A stretch of DNA of 64,000 nucleotides from Theobroma cacao (taxonomy: Eukaryota; Streptophyta; Magnoliopsida; Malvales; Malvaceae). Position numbers and translations under genes: made by a program. Below are positions 60,851 to 64,000 of this stretch, piece after piece; positions within the stretch are counted from its first letter, which is position 1, and each line of letters begins with the position of its first letter. The notes under the pieces are model-generated. The model did not search any database, was not told the origin of the DNA, and saw only the letters and a program-made list of their open reading frames with translations. The stretch covers positions 24,559,346 through 24,623,345 of the forward strand of contig NC_030854.1 in the NCBI RefSeq assembly GCF_000208745.1, given 5' to 3'.

Positions 60851-61559
60851 GGTGTGCATGAATGAATATTAATGTTATGCTTGGTGGCAACATGTAAATG
60901 GGGATGGTGGTACATGTAGACTTAGAAAATGTTTGATGGAAGTAAATTTATATTTGTTGCCATATGCTAGGTAATTATTGTGGAAATGATGGATAAACTT
61001 GATAAATATCCTTAGACAATATTTATATATGTGCTAGAGTCATAAATAAGTTACCGGTATCCATAATCTAAAGAATTACGCAAGTAAAGGATAAAGACCA
61101 CTTTGGTAAAGAATGTGTCAAGATATATGTTAGTTGAAAAAGGATTCATGATTGAAGGAAAAAGAGAAGTAGAAATGAGGTACACTAAAGATATTGAATT
61201 TGGATTGTTGCTAGGAAGTACAAAAGTAAAGGTAGTGTACTATGGTAGCGTGTCGGAGAAAATAACGAGCGACCAACAAGTAGCAATAGCTAGATACACC
61301 TCCGAACTAATAGTGATGTAACATCCTACTATCGTAAGGTGAGTGAACTTACATTATAATGTTTTGGAATAAATGATTATATGCTTGATTGAACCACTTG
61401 AATTATTTTACTGATTTTTTTTAAAATTTACATGGGAACAAGCCCTTGATGAAACATTATATGTCATGAATGTGTAATATGATGAATCCTTGTGCTCCCA
61501 TATTATATTGATATATATATATTGTGTAGTGATAGTTAATATTGTGTGATAATTATAAC

Positions 61560-61880
61560 CGCACATGTGCGTTATGTGGGGGTTGCACATGCTGGTGATG
61601 ACGGGGTGAGGGAGTGTGGATGATGAGATTGCCTATGTGCGTGATGTGGGGGGAGCACATGATGGCATTAGTTGTGAGCGATGTGAAGGTGCACACGATG
61701 ATGATGATATATGCCATGTGCGCGATGTGGGGGAGCACATGATGGCATTAGTTGTGCGAGATGTGGGGGTGCACACAATGATGATGATATATGCCATGTG
61801 CACGATGTGGGGGGAGCACATGATGGCATTAGTTGTGCACGATGTAGGGGTGCACACGATAACTCCGGCTATGTGTGGTG
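61560..61880. repeat. GT-rich minisatellite in LTR B, about 80-bp period
   Basis: Three units of about 80 bp start near 61635, 61714 and 61796, preceded by a diverged unit. Each has two roughly 40-bp halves close to GCGCGATGTGGGGGAGCACATGATG and GCGAGATGTGGGGGTGCACACAATGATG. The repeat keeps reading frames open on both strands, which explains long apparent frames there. Confidence 0.85.
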
Positions 61881-61923
61881 CGGAGTGCATGTGAGCTGGG
61901 CGAGGTGGTGGTTGTATACATGC

Positions 61924-61952
61924 TTGTGTGTGTGTGTGTGTGTATATATATA
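61924..61952. repeat. GT/TA microsatellite
   Basis: A GT run of about 20 bases passes into TA repeats, inside LTR B. Confidence 0.9.
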
Positions 61953-62823
61953 TGCTATAAATATGTTTTTTATATGCTATAGAAAAGGTTATGAAAAAAA
62001 TATGTGACTGCATTGTATATTGAAAAAGCTTGATTATTGTCAATGTGCTTGATTTAATGTACAATATGGCATGAGTGGATTTTCCTTGTGGCAGTGAAAA
62101 CCCCTTAGATTTTATCTGGCCAGAATTTCGTTGCAACGAGAATGCCTTTTTGCTGGGGTGAGAATCGATTTATTAGGCTTGACTTGCTTGAATTCTACTA
62201 AAGTTTTCACTCTTCAACTTCTTTGTTGTCAGTGGATCCTTCATCATCAAGTGATTAAACAACCAAGGGTTGGAATGAGGGGTTTTTAATAAGAAATAAA
62301 CTAAATTGCATTATTTTTGAACTTAAATGCATCATGATTTCTAAACCTTCCTTAACGTTGCTTGGTCCCTTCTTATGTTCACTCACTGTGTTTATACTCA
62401 TATTTTTAAACTTCATGTTTTAAGTTTTCTGAGTTAAAGGTGACTGATCCTAGGACGAGGTGCTTCTCCCTATCAATTGCTCGGTAAGCTTACCATGACA
62501 CTAAATGTTAGCAACCGTGCCCAGAGTCACTCCCCTAACGGTCAAGGTCTAATTATGTGTATATTAATGCTTGATGTGAAATGCTAAGACTCATTTGTCA
62601 AGCTATATATGTATAGTATGGTTGATGATGCCATTATGAATACATAATTGGGTCTTATGAATTGTTTTCAAAGGAATTATATTTGAACATTACAAATTTT
62701 GGATTTTAAAGACATATGGATTAATGTACAAGATTATATAAATAGGCTTGCTTGTGCTTAGTGGGCTGAGCCTTTTAGGCCCTTGAGCAGGTCATGGCCT
62801 AGAAATTAAGCTGTGACATATAT

Positions 62824-63727
62824 ATACTTATGCAATATAAAGTTTATGAATATGGTATATGGTTGTAATGTATGTGGAATCCTGCATGTTAAACCTTGGA
62901 TATTGCTAAGTAATTTTAAACTGATTATTTTTATTTGCAGCAACATGGCCTTTTCTTGATGTAATAAGAAATTTCTTCTTGGTGTTCTGTTTCTCGCTAT
63001 AGTGAGAAACTCTCGAGTTGGGAGGCTGGCTGCAGTCTTGTAACTCGCTGCAGCGAGATACCTACAGGTGCTTTTCACTGTAGCAAGAATGCATTCTCGG
63101 GTGGTTCAAGATTTTGGTCCGAATTTCGTTGCAGTGAAAATTCATTCTTCGCTGCAGCGAGAATGCCTTTCTACTGCAACGAGAAACCCTTTGTTTTGCT
63201 TGTCTTACGTGGATATTTGCTGAAATTTTTCATTCTTTTCAACTTCATGATTTATCATGGATTTTCAATGCTAAGGAATTAAATAATCAAGGGTTGAATT
63301 AAAAGGCTTTACAAGAAATTAAACTAAGTTGCATTGTTTGTAACTAAAGTGCATCATGTTTTTAAAATCTCTTCGTATCGTTTGCTTGTTCCCTTCTTAT
63401 GTTCACTCATTGAGTTTATACTCACTGTTTTCAACTTCATGTTTTCAGATCAGGAGGCAGTTGGAACCTAGGTTGAGGTGTCCATGTAGATTCGTTTCTT
63501 TGGTAGGTATCTCGGCATTCAATAGCTATACCTTCGCCAAGGTCACTCCATTGGAAGTCGAGTGTCTTTTTGTTGTGTATAGATAAATGAGATGTAAATT
63601 ACTAAGATATATGTCTTAGACAATATATGTGTATTTTGATTGGTAATGCCTCTATGAGTTGGCAATGGTTAATATTATTTTGGATTAACATAAATGCAAA
63701 TATTTGATTGTTGTAGCACATTATTAA
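62824..63727 (+). mobile_element. gypsy-type long LTR A, 3' portion
   Basis: This follows the right target duplication of LTR B. The part from about 63200 to 63450 (CATTCTTTTCAACTTCATG, AAATCAAGGGTTG-type, CCCTTCTTATGTTCACTCA, GTTTATACTCA) is homologous to 62180-62420 of LTR B, so A and B are relatives of one family. It is cut at 63728 by another LTR start, and its own end is not seen. Confidence 0.65.
62991..63185. repeat. cluster of CGCTGCAGCG-type palindromes in LTR A
   Basis: Six variants of TTCTCGCTGCAGCGAGAA lie within 195 bases: TTCTCGCTATAGTGAGAA (62991), CTCGCTGCAGCGAG (63044), TTCACTGTAGCAAGAA (63074), TTTCGTTGCAGTGAAA (63124), TTCGCTGCAGCGAGAA (63148) and CTACTGCAACGAGAA (63171). 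A seventh, TTTCGTTGCAACGAGAA, is in LTR B at 62126. Function unknown. Confidence 0.8.
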
Positions 63728-64000
63728 TGTAAAACCCGACCCATAAATACATGTCATGACATACATGCACTGAGTAGTATGTTATTATGCTAGGAAAAGC
63801 ACTTAAGAATAGACGAAACTCGGCATTGTACCTAATGGTACACTTGAGTTGATTTAACCTCGAACTAGTTCAAATAAAAATTGTAGGATGAAATTTAATA
63901 TTTTATAGTCCAGGAATGACTAAAAATGATTGTTCGGAGTTCGAGGGTTCATTTGGGGTAAAATTAGAAATTTTGATATTCAAGGGCAAAATCGTCATTT
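63728..64000 (+). mobile_element. start of gypsy-type LTR C, cut by the window end
   Basis: It starts TGTAAAACCCGACCC and includes ATACATGTCATGACATACATG and AAGGGCAAAATCGTCATTT, LTR-like phrases. The start follows LTR A sequence directly. Only 273 bp are visible, so family and limits are open. Confidence 0.5.

Larger units (their letters stand above)
59608..62818 (+). mobile_element. gypsy-type solo LTR B, inserted in LTR A
   Basis: A 3,211-bp LTR starting TGTAATATCCTGTACTTTG and ending AAATTAAGCTGTGACA. It is flanked by TATAT on both sides (59603-59607 and 62819-62823). The TG...CA ends, the typical TGTAAYATCC start and the 5-bp duplication support a solo LTR. No coding region is present; frames at 60120-60479 and 61633-62136 are chance openings in LTR sequence. 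It has internal repeats at 60740-60850 and a minisatellite at 61560-61880. The duplication lies in a TA-rich site, so chance matching is less unlikely than elsewhere. Confidence 0.72.

Noticed and set aside
61633..62136. 167-codon minus-strand frame and overlapping 92- and 98-codon plus-strand frames
   Set aside because: Open only because the minisatellite unit happens to lack stops in these frames. The translation is a repeat of the same short peptide.

Overview
The window is AT-rich nuclear DNA of a flowering plant, almost certainly a eudicot. The evidence is one intron-containing plant gene and the remains of plant transposon families: Ty3/gypsy chromovirus, Ty1/copia, L1-type LINE, Mutator/MULE, PIF/Harbinger, a probable hAT remnant and tRNA-derived SINEs. 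The genus cannot be fixed from the sequence. The long LTRs with internal palindromes remind me of Malvales, but that is an impression only.

Only one intact host gene is visible: a BLADE-ON-PETIOLE / NOOT-type (NPR1-family) transcriptional co-regulator on the minus strand at 7547-10011. It has two exons, a 1,019-bp GT-AG intron, 481 residues, a BTB/POZ domain, the family C2HC cysteine/histidine cluster and ankyrin repeats. Its CT-rich leader carries two short upstream reading frames that share an ATGA stop/start overlap. Just downstream, around an N at 7343, a near-duplicate segment looks like an assembly artefact.

Region by region. 1-7.2 kb is gene-free and holds one Mutator-type fold-back element (899-1351). 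7.2-10.3 kb is the BOP gene. 10.3-16.2 kb holds a second Mutator-type element (13290-14218) and a broken GRF-zinc-finger gene. 16.2-26.2 kb is a composite of decayed transposons: a chromovirus 3' LTR and pol, a MULE transposase fused to it at a sharp junction, a LINE fragment and a retroelement gag. 27.0 kb has a 93-bp SINE with a perfect 16-bp target duplication. 27.6-33.6 kb is a decayed copia element and LINE 3' region, of which 2.16 kb was duplicated head-to-tail with no spacer. 33.6-48.2 kb is gene-free, with two more members of the Mutator fold-back family (perfect or near-perfect 9-bp target duplications), a second SINE copy, microsatellites and a Harbinger-type element. 48.3-56.5 kb is a LINE split by a 3.3-kb solo LTR, itself split by a 1.5-kb solo LTR, each with a 5-bp target duplication. 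56.5-57.7 kb is another LINE on the minus strand. 58.1-64.0 kb is a nest of long gypsy-type LTRs.

The genes do not form a pathway; this is one developmental regulator next to a repeat-filled intergenic region. The most unusual structure is that several unrelated repeats carry arrays of short palindromes: a seven-module hairpin array in the LTR at 54597-55050, GCTGCAGC-centred palindromes in the LTR at 62991-63185, and TGTATCGATACA-type palindromes in both the LTR at 18.1 kb and the MULE leader at 22.6 kb. I found no convincing new biological system beyond these repeat architectures.
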